In this document: in pieces, positions 56,927-64,000 of the stretch
Layout of the letters: each line of letters opens with the position of its first letter
Position numbering within the stretch: position 1 is the stretch's first letter
DNA from: Sphingomonas sp. Root710
GTDB taxonomy: Bacteria > Pseudomonadota > Alphaproteobacteria > Sphingomonadales > Sphingomonadaceae
DNA: 64,000 nucleotides
Direction: 5' to 3'
NCBI RefSeq assembly: GCF_001429065.1
Contig: NZ_LMIB01000018.1
Location: 1,432 to 65,431 of the forward strand
Notes under the pieces: model-generated
Database searches by the model: none
Told to the model about the DNA's origin: nothing
Seen by the model: only the letters and a program-made list of their open reading frames with translations
Position numbers and translations under genes: made by a program

Positions 56927-57553
56927 ATGACCAACGCCCGCCGCTATGCCCCCGCCACCGAGCGCAATCGCGAGCCGATCCTCGCAATCCTGCGCGATGC
57001 GCTGCCCGCGAGCGGCACCATCCTCGAAGTCGCGAGCGGCACCGGCGAACATGCGATCCACTTCGCGGCGGCGCTGCCCGGTCTGGTCTGGCAGCCGAGT
57101 GACCCCGATCCCTCGGCGCTCGCTTCGATTCGCGCCTGGGCCGAGGGGGCGAAACTGCCGAATCTGCGTCCGCCTTTGCTGCTCGACGCCGCCGCGCCCC
57201 GCTGGCCAGTCCCGAAAGCGGACGCAATCCTGTGCATCAACATGCTGCATATCAGCCCGTGGGAGGCGACGATCGGTTTGATGCAGGGCGCAGCGCGACT
57301 CCTGGATGAGGGCGCGCCGCTGTTTCTCTATGGGCCCTATCGCCGCGCCGGTATACCGACCGCGCCCAGCAACGAAGCCTTTGACGAGAGCCTGAAGACG
57401 CGCGATCCGCGATGGGGCTTGCGCGATCTGGACACCGTAGTCGCGCTGGCAGGCGAGCATGGATTAGCCCTCGATAGGGTCGTCGAGATGCCCGCCAACA
57501 ACCTCTCGCTGCTGCTGCGGCGGCGTGCGGACGGTCTCGCTCCGGCACAATAG
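56927..57553 (+). CDS. DUF938 SAM-dependent methyltransferase-like protein
   Basis: A 208-aa class I methyltransferase fold. The SAM loop is ILEVASGTGEHAIHFA, followed by an acidic strand with WQPSDPD and the active-region CINMLHISPWEAT. DUF938 proteins are widespread but their substrate is unknown. ATG 56927 begins the family sequence TNARRYAPATERNREPIL; ATG 56909 would lie in the family B repeat. Confidence 0.9.
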   Translation: MTNARRYAPATERNREPILAILRDALPASGTILEVASGTGEHAIHFAAALPGLVWQPSDPDPSALASIRAWAEGAKLPNLRPPLLLDAAAPRWPVPKADAILCINMLHISPWEATIGLMQGAARLLDEGAPLFLYGPYRRAGIPTAPSNEAFDESLKTRDPRWGLRDLDTVVALAGEHGLALDRVVEMPANNLSLLLRRRADGLAPAQ

Positions 57554-57588
57554 TTCACAATTCCACGGGTTTTCGCTAGGACTCGCAC

Positions 57589-57606
57589 CTGTAGCATATG
57601 CTACAG
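57589..57606. promoter_or_regulatory. Perfect 18-bp palindrome ahead of the TetR gene
   Basis: CTGTAGCATATGCTACAG is its own reverse complement over all 18 bases and lies 27 bases before the ATG of the TetR-type regulator. It is a likely autoregulatory operator. Confidence 0.75.
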
Positions 57607-57633
57607 AGCCTCCGAATCCGGGGGGATCGCGAC

Positions 57634-58185
57634 ATGAATATGATGGAAACGCGGAGCGCAAAGCGCGTTCTGCTGACCGAGGCGCTGGCCGATATCATGC
57701 TGGCTGAAGGGCTCGATGCACTGTCGTTGCGCCCGGCAGCAGCGCGATTGGGCACCAGCGATCGGATGCTGCTCTATTATTTCGGGACCAAGACCGCACT
57801 GGTGGGCGACGTCCTCGCCTGCGTGTCGGACCGCTTCGCACGGCATCTTGCCCAGACCACCTATGGCCGCCGGCTTCCGCCGCAGAATATGGTCGGACAC
57901 GCCGCCAATCTGCTCGCCGAGCCCGAAGGCCGCGCCTTTGCCCAGCTGTGGCTGGAGATCGCCGCCCGTGCCGCGCGCGGCGACGAACAATATAGCGAGG
58001 CGGCCGCTGCCATCGCCGAATTGTGGACCGACTGGATCGTCAACAGCGTCCATTTTCCGGCAGGCACCCAGTCACGCAACGCCGCGGCGATGATGCTGGC
58101 GATCGTCAACGGCATCGCCCTGCTCGACCGCGCCGCGCCCCGCGTTGCCGAGGCCGCACGCTCGCGCGTGCAGGCTGGTGCCTAA
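57634..58185 (+). CDS. TetR-family transcriptional regulator
   Basis: A 183-aa regulator. The N-terminal helix-turn-helix covers about residues 8-52 (LTEALADIMLAEGLDALSLR, then DRMLLYYFGTKTALV); the rest is the ligand and dimer domain. The ligand is unknown. The 18-bp palindrome just upstream suggests it represses itself. Start 57634 has GGGGGGA ahead; an upstream ATG would lie inside the palindrome. Its stop overlaps that of convergent rsmD. Confidence 0.92.
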   Translation: MNMMETRSAKRVLLTEALADIMLAEGLDALSLRPAAARLGTSDRMLLYYFGTKTALVGDVLACVSDRFARHLAQTTYGRRLPPQNMVGHAANLLAEPEGRAFAQLWLEIAARAARGDEQYSEAAAAIAELWTDWIVNSVHFPAGTQSRNAAAMMLAIVNGIALLDRAAPRVAEAARSRVQAGA

Positions 58186-58706
58186 ACCGTTTCGCGCCGT
58201 AACAGGGTGATCCGCGCCTTGCCGTGAACCCGCTCGGCCTCGACGGTGAAGCCCGGTACGCTGACATCCTCGTTCTTCGCGGTCTCGATGCTCGCCCATC
58301 CGCCGGGGGCGAGCGCGATCTGCGGGAGGATCTTCTGGCCAAGGCCGGTGCCGTAGGGCGGATCGATCAGCACCAGGTCGAACGGTCCGCCACTAAAGCT
58401 CTCGGCGGCGATCGCGCGCACCTCGGCGTGCGCGCCCAGCTTGGCGATGTTGGCGCGCAATGCATCGACCGCCGCGCGGTCGCGCTCGACGAAGGTGCAG
58501 TGCGCGGCGCCGCGCGACAGCGCTTCTAGCCCCAGCGCCCCCGTACCCGCGCAGACATCGGCAACCTTCAAGCCTTCGAAACTGCCGAGCCTGCTGGTCA
58601 GCATCGAGAACAGCGCCTCGCGTGTCCGGTCCGCGGTCGGGCGGGTCGCGTCACCGGCTGGCGCGATGAGCGGACGGCCGCGCCAGAGACCCGCGATGAT
58701 CCGCAC
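58182..58706 (-). CDS. rsmD: 16S rRNA (guanine966-N2)-methyltransferase
   Basis: A 174-aa RsmD. Motifs are RIIAGLWRGRPL, TRPTADRTREALFSML, the SAM loop VADVCAGTGALGLEALSRGA and the catalytic LIDPPYGTG. It methylates G966 of 16S rRNA in the 30S subunit. The start is GTG at 58706, one base after the rluB stop, so the pair is coupled. Confidence 0.96.
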   Translation of the reverse strand: MRIIAGLWRGRPLIAPAGDATRPTADRTREALFSMLTSRLGSFEGLKVADVCAGTGALGLEALSRGAAHCTFVERDRAAVDALRANIAKLGAHAEVRAIAAESFSGGPFDLVLIDPPYGTGLGQKILPQIALAPGGWASIETAKNEDVSVPGFTVEAERVHGKARITLLRRETV

Positions 58707-58707
58707 C

Positions 58708-59640
58708 CTATGCTTCCGGAGGCTGGGGCGCCTTCGGCCCCTTCACGGACTTGAGCGTCTTGCGGAAAGCGACGAGCTGGTGCTGCAGGATCTCACCGAC
58801 CTCGCCCGGCTGGAGTTCGCCCAGCTCGAACGCGCCATAGGCGACACGTATCAGCCGCGACACTTCCAGCCCAAGATATTCGAGAACGCGGCGCACTTCG
58901 CGGTTCTTGCCCTCACGAAGCTTCATTTCGATCCAGACATTCGCCCCGGTGCGACGCTCCATATTGGCGTCGATCGAACCGTAGCGGACACCATCGATCT
59001 CGACGCCCTCGATCAGGTCCTCGAGCTGTTCCTGGGTGACATTGCCATAGGCGCGGGCGCGGTAGATGCGCTCGACCCCCGTCGCGGGCAGTTCGAGCTG
59101 GCGCTTGAACTCGCCATCGGTGGTGAGCAGCAGCAGCCCTTCGGTGTTGAGATCGAGCCGGCCGATCGGCATCACCCGCGGCAGGCCGGGGGGCAGCTTG
59201 TCGTAAATGGTCGGCCGCCCCTTCGGGTCGCGCTCGGTGGTCAGCAGGCCCTTGGGCTTGTGGTAGAGAAACAGGCGGGTGGGCTCGGGCGCGGCGACGG
59301 GCTTGCCGTCGACGGTTACGCCTTTGAGCGAGGTCAGCAGCGTCGCGGGGGTCTCGATCGCGACCCCGTCGATCGCGACGCGGCGGTCCTCGATCATCCG
59401 CTCGATCTCGCGGCGCGAGGCGACGCCAGCGCGGGCGAGCAGCTTGGCGATGCGCTGCGGTTCCTTGCCGGGCTTCGCGCCTTCGCGGGCGGGATGCGGG
59501 ACCGACGGCTTGATCGGCCGCGCCAAGCCACGCGCCTGACGGCGGCCGAGCTTGGGCGGCGGGATCGGCGCGCCGCTGCCGGCTCTGCCGGAGGACGATC
59601 GGCCGGGAGGCCGGCCGCCTGGGGTTCTGGGAGGACGCAT
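58708..59640 (-). CDS. rluB: 23S rRNA pseudouridine synthase RluB/RsuA family
   Basis: A 310-aa pseudouridine synthase. A basic Pro/Arg-rich tail (1-60) leads into an S4 RNA-binding domain (RIAKLLARAGVASRREIERM), then the catalytic domain with FLYHKPKGLLTTERDPKGR and GRLDLNTEGLLLLT, which holds the catalytic Asp, and MKLREGKNREVRRV. RluB-type enzymes modify U2605 of 23S rRNA; RsuA acts on 16S U516, and the choice here is by general likeness only. Forms an operon with rsmD. Confidence 0.92.
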   Translation of the reverse strand: MRPPRTPGGRPPGRSSSGRAGSGAPIPPPKLGRRQARGLARPIKPSVPHPAREGAKPGKEPQRIAKLLARAGVASRREIERMIEDRRVAIDGVAIETPATLLTSLKGVTVDGKPVAAPEPTRLFLYHKPKGLLTTERDPKGRPTIYDKLPPGLPRVMPIGRLDLNTEGLLLLTTDGEFKRQLELPATGVERIYRARAYGNVTQEQLEDLIEGVEIDGVRYGSIDANMERRTGANVWIEMKLREGKNREVRRVLEYLGLEVSRLIRVAYGAFELGELQPGEVGEILQHQLVAFRKTLKSVKGPKAPQPPEA

Positions 59641-59704
59641 GAGGGGGCTCTAGCGCCGTAACGCCGTCAGCACCAGTTTTGCGTGGAGGTGACGGCGACC
59701 GCCC

Positions 59705-60730
59705 TCAATCGTCCTGCATCTGGCTTTCGATGCAGCCGAGCCAGCCGAGGCCCCGATAGGTTTCGTAGCCGGGGGTTACCGCGAAGGCGATCAGCTTGCC
59801 GTCGCGTTGATAATAGCCGCTCTCCCGCCGTTCGGTCTGGAGCGGATAGTGTTCGGTGCAGATGCCTTCGCCGTCCGACGAGGCGATGATGCGGTGACCG
59901 GCATCGAGCAGCATCAGCCGCGAACTCTGCCGCTCTGCCGGGGACAGGCCGATGCCGTCGAGAATCGCGGCGGCCTGCGGCGCCCAGTCGAAGAAGATGC
60001 CGAGCGCGCCGATCGGTGCGCCGCGGGTGTGGCCGCCGCTGCGGACCGCGGTCGAATAGGTCGCGACCTGGGCGTTGCCCAGCGTCGGATTGACCGAAAT
60101 GTCGCACACCCGGAAGTCGTCGCCGGTCTGCGTGCCCATCGCCGCGCGGAACCAGTCCTCACGCGAGACGTCCTGGCCGATGGCGTGCGGATAGCGGTCC
60201 GGCCGTCCGGTCGCGATCACCCGGCCCTGGCTGTCGGCGATCCACAGGTCGAGATAGACGGTGTAGGAGCGCAGGATCGTCGCGAGCCGCTCGGTCGCGT
60301 GCGCGACATTGGCGTCGCCCGGCGATTCGAGCACGTCGGTGACCGAGCTGTCGGTCGCCCACCAGCGCACGTCGCACGAGCGTTCGTAGAGGTTGCGATC
60401 GATGATCTCGACCGCCGAACGCGCCAGATCGGTGTGCCGGGTGCCCTTGAAATCGACGAGCATCTGGCTGCCCGCAGTGCGCAGCGAGGCGATGTTCGAC
60501 GCGATCGCCGAGCGCAATTCGCCGCCGATCCCCGAAATCGAGGCCGCCAGCGCGCCGAGCTCCTGCGCGACGACCGAAAAGGCGCGCCCCGCCTCGCCCG
60601 CACGCGCGGCTTCGAGCCGCGCATTGATCGCAAGCATGCCGGTCTGCTTCATCACCCGGTCGATCCGGTCGACCTTTTCCTCTGTTATGCGCGAGACCTC
60701 ATAGGCCAGGCGCAGAATGTCGTCCTGCAT
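59705..60730 (-). CDS. Soluble chemoreceptor-like protein with N-terminal MCP fragment and C-terminal Cache domain
   Basis: A 341-aa protein with no signal or membrane helix. Residues about 1-65 carry the tip of an MCP signalling domain (LAINARLEAARAGEAGRAF followed by SVVAQELGALAASI), the part that touches CheA and CheW. The C-terminal part (about 140-330) is a Cache-like sensor with LDLWIADSQGRVIATGRPDR, SREDWFRAAMG and APIGALGIFFDWAPQA. The order is reversed compared with ordinary receptors, and the methylation helices are mostly missing. It may be a cytoplasmic receptor for a small ligand. Divergent from pgi. A role with CheY/CheB at 19-21 kb is only a guess. Confidence 0.8.
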   Translation of the reverse strand: MQDDILRLAYEVSRITEEKVDRIDRVMKQTGMLAINARLEAARAGEAGRAFSVVAQELGALAASISGIGGELRSAIASNIASLRTAGSQMLVDFKGTRHTDLARSAVEIIDRNLYERSCDVRWWATDSSVTDVLESPGDANVAHATERLATILRSYTVYLDLWIADSQGRVIATGRPDRYPHAIGQDVSREDWFRAAMGTQTGDDFRVCDISVNPTLGNAQVATYSTAVRSGGHTRGAPIGALGIFFDWAPQAAAILDGIGLSPAERQSSRLMLLDAGHRIIASSDGEGICTEHYPLQTERRESGYYQRDGKLIAFAVTPGYETYRGLGWLGCIESQMQDD

Positions 60731-60902
60731 TCGTGGTCTCCCAATCCGACCTCGTTTGCGGCACCCTCGGCATCAAGCTGATGGCATTTGGTTGCTCTTT
60801 CGGGAATCATGATGGGACGAATTGGTAAACAAGCCGTAACCATCCACAGCGGAAACCTCGAAAAACCGCCATTCGCTGCACTGCACTATGGAGAAGCCAC
60901 GC

Positions 60903-62405
60903 ATGACCGCCGCCAAGGACGCCTGGACCGCCATCACCGGGACGTCCCCGAGCCCCCTTTCGGAGCTCTTCACCGCCGAACCCGACCGGCTTTCGCGCCT
61001 GTCGATCGAAGAATCGGGAATCCTGTTCGATTTCTCGAAGACCCATTTGTCGGCTGCACTGATCGGCCATTTCCGCGCGCTCGCCGAGGCCAGCGATTTC
61101 GCGGCGAAGCGTGACGCGCTGTTCGCGGGCGAAGCGGTCAACGTCACCGAGGGCCGCGCCGCCGAGCATCCCGCCGAACGCGGCCAGGGCGCCCCCGACA
61201 GCGTCGCCCGCGCACGCGGTTTCCAATCACGGATGCGTGCGATGATCGACGCGATCGAGGCCGAGGTGCTGGGCCCGGTGCGCCATATCCTCCATGTCGG
61301 CATCGGCGGATCGGCGCTAGGGCCCGACCTGCTGGTCGACGCGCTCGGCCGCGACGCCGACCGTTATGAGGTGGCGGTCGTCTCCAATGTCGACGGCGCG
61401 GCGCTCGACGAGGTGTTCAAGCGCTTCGATCCGCAGGCGACCCTGCTCGTCGTGGCGTCGAAGACCTTCACCACCACCGAGACGATGATGAACGCGCGCA
61501 GCGTCCTCACCTGGATGGAAGAGGACAATGTCGAGGATCCCTATTCGCGCGTCATCGCGCTGACGGCCGCCCCCGAGAAGGCAGTCGAATGGGGCGTCGA
61601 CGAAACCCGCATCCTGCCCTTCTCCGAAAGCGTCGGCGGACGCTATTCGCTATGGTCGTCGATCGGTTTTCCGGCCGCGCTCGGCCTCGGCTGGGATGCC
61701 TTCGAGACCCTGCTGGAGGGCGCGGCGGCGATGGACCGGCATTTCCGCTCGGCCCCGCTCGAGAAGAACATCCCGCTGCTCGCCGCCTTTGTCGACCAAT
61801 ATTATTCGGTGGCGCGGGGCGCCGAGACGCGCGCGGTCTTTGCTTATGACGAGCGGCTGCGGCTGCTGCCGTCCTACCTCCAGCAGCTCGAGATGGAATC
61901 GAACGGCAAGAGCGTGAAGGCTGATGGTTCGCCGGTCGACGGCCCCACTGCGGCGATCACCTGGGGCGGGGTCGGCACCGACGCGCAGCATGCGGTGTTC
62001 CAGTTGCTCCATCAGGGGACACGCCTCGTCCCCGTCGAATTCATCGCCGCGGTCGAGCCTGGCCACGTCCTCGACGACGCGCACCACCGCGCGCTGCTGA
62101 TCAACTGCTTCGCGCAAGGCGCGGCGCTGATGGCCGGCAAGCCCAATGACGACCCCGCCCGCGCCTATGCAGGCGACCGCCCGTCGACGACGATCCTGCT
62201 CGACCGGGTCGATCCGGCCCGGCTCGGCGCGCTGCTCGCCTTCTACGAGCACCGTACCTTCGCCAATGCAGTGCTGATGGGAATCAATCCGTTCGACCAG
62301 TTCGGCGTCGAGCTGGGCAAGGAGATCGCGCGTTCGATCGAGAGCGAGGGAACCGACCGGTTCGATGCCTCGACCCGAGCGCTAATCGCGCGGGCGCTCC
62401 CGTAG
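60903..62405 (+). CDS. pgi: Glucose-6-phosphate isomerase
   Basis: A 500-aa Pgi, converting glucose 6-phosphate and fructose 6-phosphate. Motifs are VGIGGSALGPDLLVDAL, SKTFTTTETMMNA, GGRYSLWSSIGFPAAL and MESNGKSVKADGSPV, and the C-terminal YEHRTFANAVLMGINPFDQFG. The start is taken at ATG 60903, with GGAG 9 bases ahead; an ATG at 60888 contains that site. A strong terminator follows. Confidence 0.97.
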   Translation: MTAAKDAWTAITGTSPSPLSELFTAEPDRLSRLSIEESGILFDFSKTHLSAALIGHFRALAEASDFAAKRDALFAGEAVNVTEGRAAEHPAERGQGAPDSVARARGFQSRMRAMIDAIEAEVLGPVRHILHVGIGGSALGPDLLVDALGRDADRYEVAVVSNVDGAALDEVFKRFDPQATLLVVASKTFTTTETMMNARSVLTWMEEDNVEDPYSRVIALTAAPEKAVEWGVDETRILPFSESVGGRYSLWSSIGFPAALGLGWDAFETLLEGAAAMDRHFRSAPLEKNIPLLAAFVDQYYSVARGAETRAVFAYDERLRLLPSYLQQLEMESNGKSVKADGSPVDGPTAAITWGGVGTDAQHAVFQLLHQGTRLVPVEFIAAVEPGHVLDDAHHRALLINCFAQGAALMAGKPNDDPARAYAGDRPSTTILLDRVDPARLGALLAFYEHRTFANAVLMGINPFDQFGVELGKEIARSIESEGTDRFDASTRALIARALP

Positions 62406-62437
62406 TTCCTCTCCCATCGAGGGGAGGAACTCATGAA

Positions 62438-62472
62438 AAACCCGGCCTCCTTGCGGAAGCCGGGTCTTTTTT
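62438..62472. terminator. Bidirectional terminator between pgi and the cold-shock gene
   Basis: ACCCGGC (62440-62446) pairs with GCCGGGT (62459-62465), extended by TCC/GGA, followed by TCTTTTTT. On the other strand the run after the stem is also T (from AAAAA at 62436-62440), so it can serve both convergent genes. Confidence 0.9.
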
Positions 62473-62491
62473 CGACCGCTGACCGGAAAGA

Positions 62492-63295
62492 TCAGCTCAT
62501 CGGGGTGAGGTTCACCGCGGCATATTTGCCACGGCGATCAACCTCGAGTTCGAACTCGAGTCGGTCACCTTCGTTGAGGTTGGTCATGCCGGCGCGTTCC
62601 ACCGCCGAGATGTGGACGAAGGCATCCGGCTGGCCGTCATCGCGCTGGATGAAGCCGAAGCCCTTCATCGCGTTGAAGAACTTCACCGTGCCCGTGGCCT
62701 TCTCGCCAGTCAGCTGACGAGCAGGGCCGCCAGCGCCGGCGCGCGGAGCGCCAAAACCGCCCTCACGCGGCTCACGCGGAGCGCGCTCTTCGACCGGCAT
62801 CGGCTCGCCATCGATCTTCAGATCAGTGGCCGAAACGCGCCCGCCGCGATCGACGAGGGTGAACTCGAGCGGCTGGCCATCGGCCAGACCAGTCAGCCCG
62901 GCCTGCTCGACCGCGGAGATGTGAACGAACACATCTTCGCCGCCATCGTCGCGGACGATGAAGCCGAAGCCCTTCTGTCCATTGAAGAATTTGACGACGC
63001 CTTTGCCTTCGCCGATGACCTGGGCCGGCATGCCGCCACGGCCACCGCCGCCACCGCCGCCGAAACCGCCGCCGCCGCCGCGGAATCCACCGCCGCCGCC
63101 GCCGCCGCCAAAGCGGTCACCGCCGCCGCCACCGAAGCGGTCACCACCGCCACCGTAACCGCCGCCACCACCGAAACGATCGCCGCCGCCGAAGCCGCCG
63201 CCACCGCCTGCATAGCCACCGTAACTGTCGTCACCGAAGCCGTCGCGCTTGTCCCTGCCGCCGCGCGGACCGCGCTTACCTCTATCGAAACCCAT
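62492..63295 (-). CDS. Double cold-shock-domain protein with a glycine-rich N-terminus
   Basis: A 267-aa RNA/DNA-binding protein. Residues 1-100 are basic then extremely Gly-rich ([20 protein letters not shown], then many FGGGGG and DRFGGGG units). Two cold-shock domains follow, each with RNP motifs: [15 protein letters not shown] and [12 protein letters not shown], then [15 protein letters not shown] and [12 protein letters not shown]. Two-CSD proteins are usual in Alphaproteobacteria; the RGG/Gly-rich head resembles that of eukaryotic cold-inducible RNA-binding proteins and is likely disordered. It probably acts as an RNA chaperone. ATG 63295 has GGGAAGAA 9 bases ahead; a longer frame exists upstream. 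Confidence 0.9.
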   Translation of the reverse strand: MGFDRGKRGPRGGRDKRDGFGDDSYGGYAGGGGGFGGGDRFGGGGGYGGGGDRFGGGGGDRFGGGGGGGGFRGGGGGFGGGGGGGRGGMPAQVIGEGKGVVKFFNGQKGFGFIVRDDGGEDVFVHISAVEQAGLTGLADGQPLEFTLVDRGGRVSATDLKIDGEPMPVEERAPREPREGGFGAPRAGAGGPARQLTGEKATGTVKFFNAMKGFGFIQRDDGQPDAFVHISAVERAGMTNLNEGDRLEFELEVDRRGKYAAVNLTPMS

Positions 63296-63617
63296 GCCTT
63301 GCAGTTCTTCCCGAATCTCGCCCCAAGCATCGAAAGGTTGCTGCGCCGGGCGTTGGCGCAGCCGCCTTCCGGCGCGCAAAATCAGCCACGCCAAAAAAAG
63401 ACATAAAGCAAATACGCTCCGCCTGCGAGCGGTTTTGCTATGTTCCCCACGGAACGGGGGCGGCGACGCGGGTAAAAGCGCGGTCGAACCGAACCTCTCG
63501 ATCAAATGTTACCGTGTTTTCTCACGGTTGGGGCCATCGTTTCACAGGCGATTCGCCCCTAGACAACGCTTCGGAGGCTCCGAGTCGCGGGGCGACGCCG
63601 CAGCATCGAAGGACATC

Positions 63618-64000
63618 ATGACCGACATCGCCGTCATTTTCGCCGACCCGGCCAACTGGGCCGCGCTGGCCGCCCTCGTGACGATGGAGGTGGTGCTCGG
63701 CATCGACAATCTGATCTTCATCTCGATCCTGACGAACAAGCTGCCCGAGGCGTATCGCGCCCGCGCCCGGATGATCGGCATCGGCCTGGCGCTCGGCATG
63801 CGCCTCGTCCTGCTCAGTCTGATCGCCTTCATCGTCACGCTGACGCGGCCGGTGTTCGAGATAATCGGCCATCCGCTGTCATGGCGCGACATCATCCTGG
63901 TCGCCGGCGGTCTGTTTCTGGTGTGGAAGGCGACCAAGGAGATCCACCACAATGTCGACCAGCACGACGAGGGCGACATGTTCGACGCGAAGAAGGCCGG
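63618..64000 (+). CDS. TerC-family integral membrane protein, N-terminal part
   Basis: The first 127 residues of a TerC/YoaE/Alx-type membrane protein, cut by the window end. Visible are [20 protein letters not shown], then [20 protein letters not shown] with the conserved Glu and GIDN metal-site residues, [16 protein letters not shown] and [20 protein letters not shown]. Members export manganese or other metals or help resist tellurite. The 120-base leader has a hairpin but no clear manganese riboswitch. Confidence 0.93.
   Translation, partial: MTDIAVIFADPANWAALAALVTMEVVLGIDNLIFISILTNKLPEAYRARARMIGIGLALGMRLVLLSLIAFIVTLTRPVFEIIGHPLSWRDIILVAGGLFLVWKATKEIHHNVDQHDEGDMFDAKKA

Noticed and set aside
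63433-63455. Second parS-like sequence (TGTTCCCCACGGAACG)
   Set aside because: The central CACGTG is missing, so it does not fit the ParB consensus.
63480-63617. Possible manganese (yybP-ykoY) riboswitch ahead of the TerC gene
   Set aside because: A hairpin GGGGC...GCCCC is present, but the conserved loop sequences of that riboswitch are not.

Overview
The window is about 64 kb of high-GC, densely coded bacterial chromosome. It fits the Sphingomonadales (Sphingomonas-like Alphaproteobacteria). Supporting signs are the split glycine decarboxylase (gcvPA/gcvPB), a DivL-type pseudo-histidine kinase with Tyr in the H-box, the alphaproteobacterial addB-addA pair, AmgK/MurU wall-recycling enzymes, a GTTC-N7-GTTC SOS box and sphingomonad-type intergenic palindromes. 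No rRNA, tRNA, CRISPR array, insertion sequence or prophage was seen. The species cannot be named from this evidence.

Layout. 1-5.1 kb: the end of etfA with a clear terminator, a lone GAF protein, a Tat-exported DAO-family flavoenzyme whose segment order looks circularly permuted, a 57-aa membrane peptide, and a two-gene DNA-repair operon (radical SAM protein, then a DUF4130-UdgX fusion) with a LexA-type box and a parS-like palindrome at its front. 5.2-15.2 kb: a tightly coupled three-gene two-partner secretion operon: TpsB/FhaC transporter, a 1722-aa TpsA exoprotein, and an exported TPR-CHAT caspase-like protease. 15.5-17.8 kb: a cobalamin riboswitch controlling a BtuB-like TonB receptor. 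18-21 kb: a FixJ-like regulator, an AT-rich gene-poor gap, then cheY, a cheB whose catalytic His is replaced by Gln, and a small protein. 21-25.4 kb: AMP nucleosidase, peroxiredoxin, a GT2 glycosyltransferase, YqgE and a secreted unknown.

25.4-38.7 kb: ahcY (with a 20-bp operator-like palindrome), divL, tsaE, amgK, murU, addB, addA, trxA. I recall this order as widely conserved and often near the origin in Alphaproteobacteria; the parS-like site is consistent with that. 38.7-46.4 kb: an IMPase-family phosphatase, a GST, argJ, secA, a YbaN-like protein, and a divergent old-yellow-enzyme/HxlR pair. 46.5-51.8 kb: a hybrid histidine kinase lacking a normal start codon for its full PAS domain, the overlapping ispH-thrB-rnhA operon and a lipoprotein. 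52-56.8 kb: a tandem glycine riboswitch and gcvT-gcvH-gcvPA-gcvPB. 56.9-64 kb: a DUF938 methyltransferase, an autoregulated-looking TetR regulator, rsmD, rluB, a soluble chemoreceptor-like Cache protein, pgi, a Gly-rich double cold-shock protein and a truncated TerC gene.

The best candidates for something undescribed are the TpsB-TpsA-CHAT operon (a caspase-like protease apparently exported alongside a giant adhesin), the permuted DAO enzyme, the CheB lacking its catalytic His, and the soluble receptor with reversed MCP/Cache order. Palindromic repeats of at least three families sit between genes at 21.0, 27.1, 29.6, 48.6, 51.8, 53.8 and 56.9 kb.
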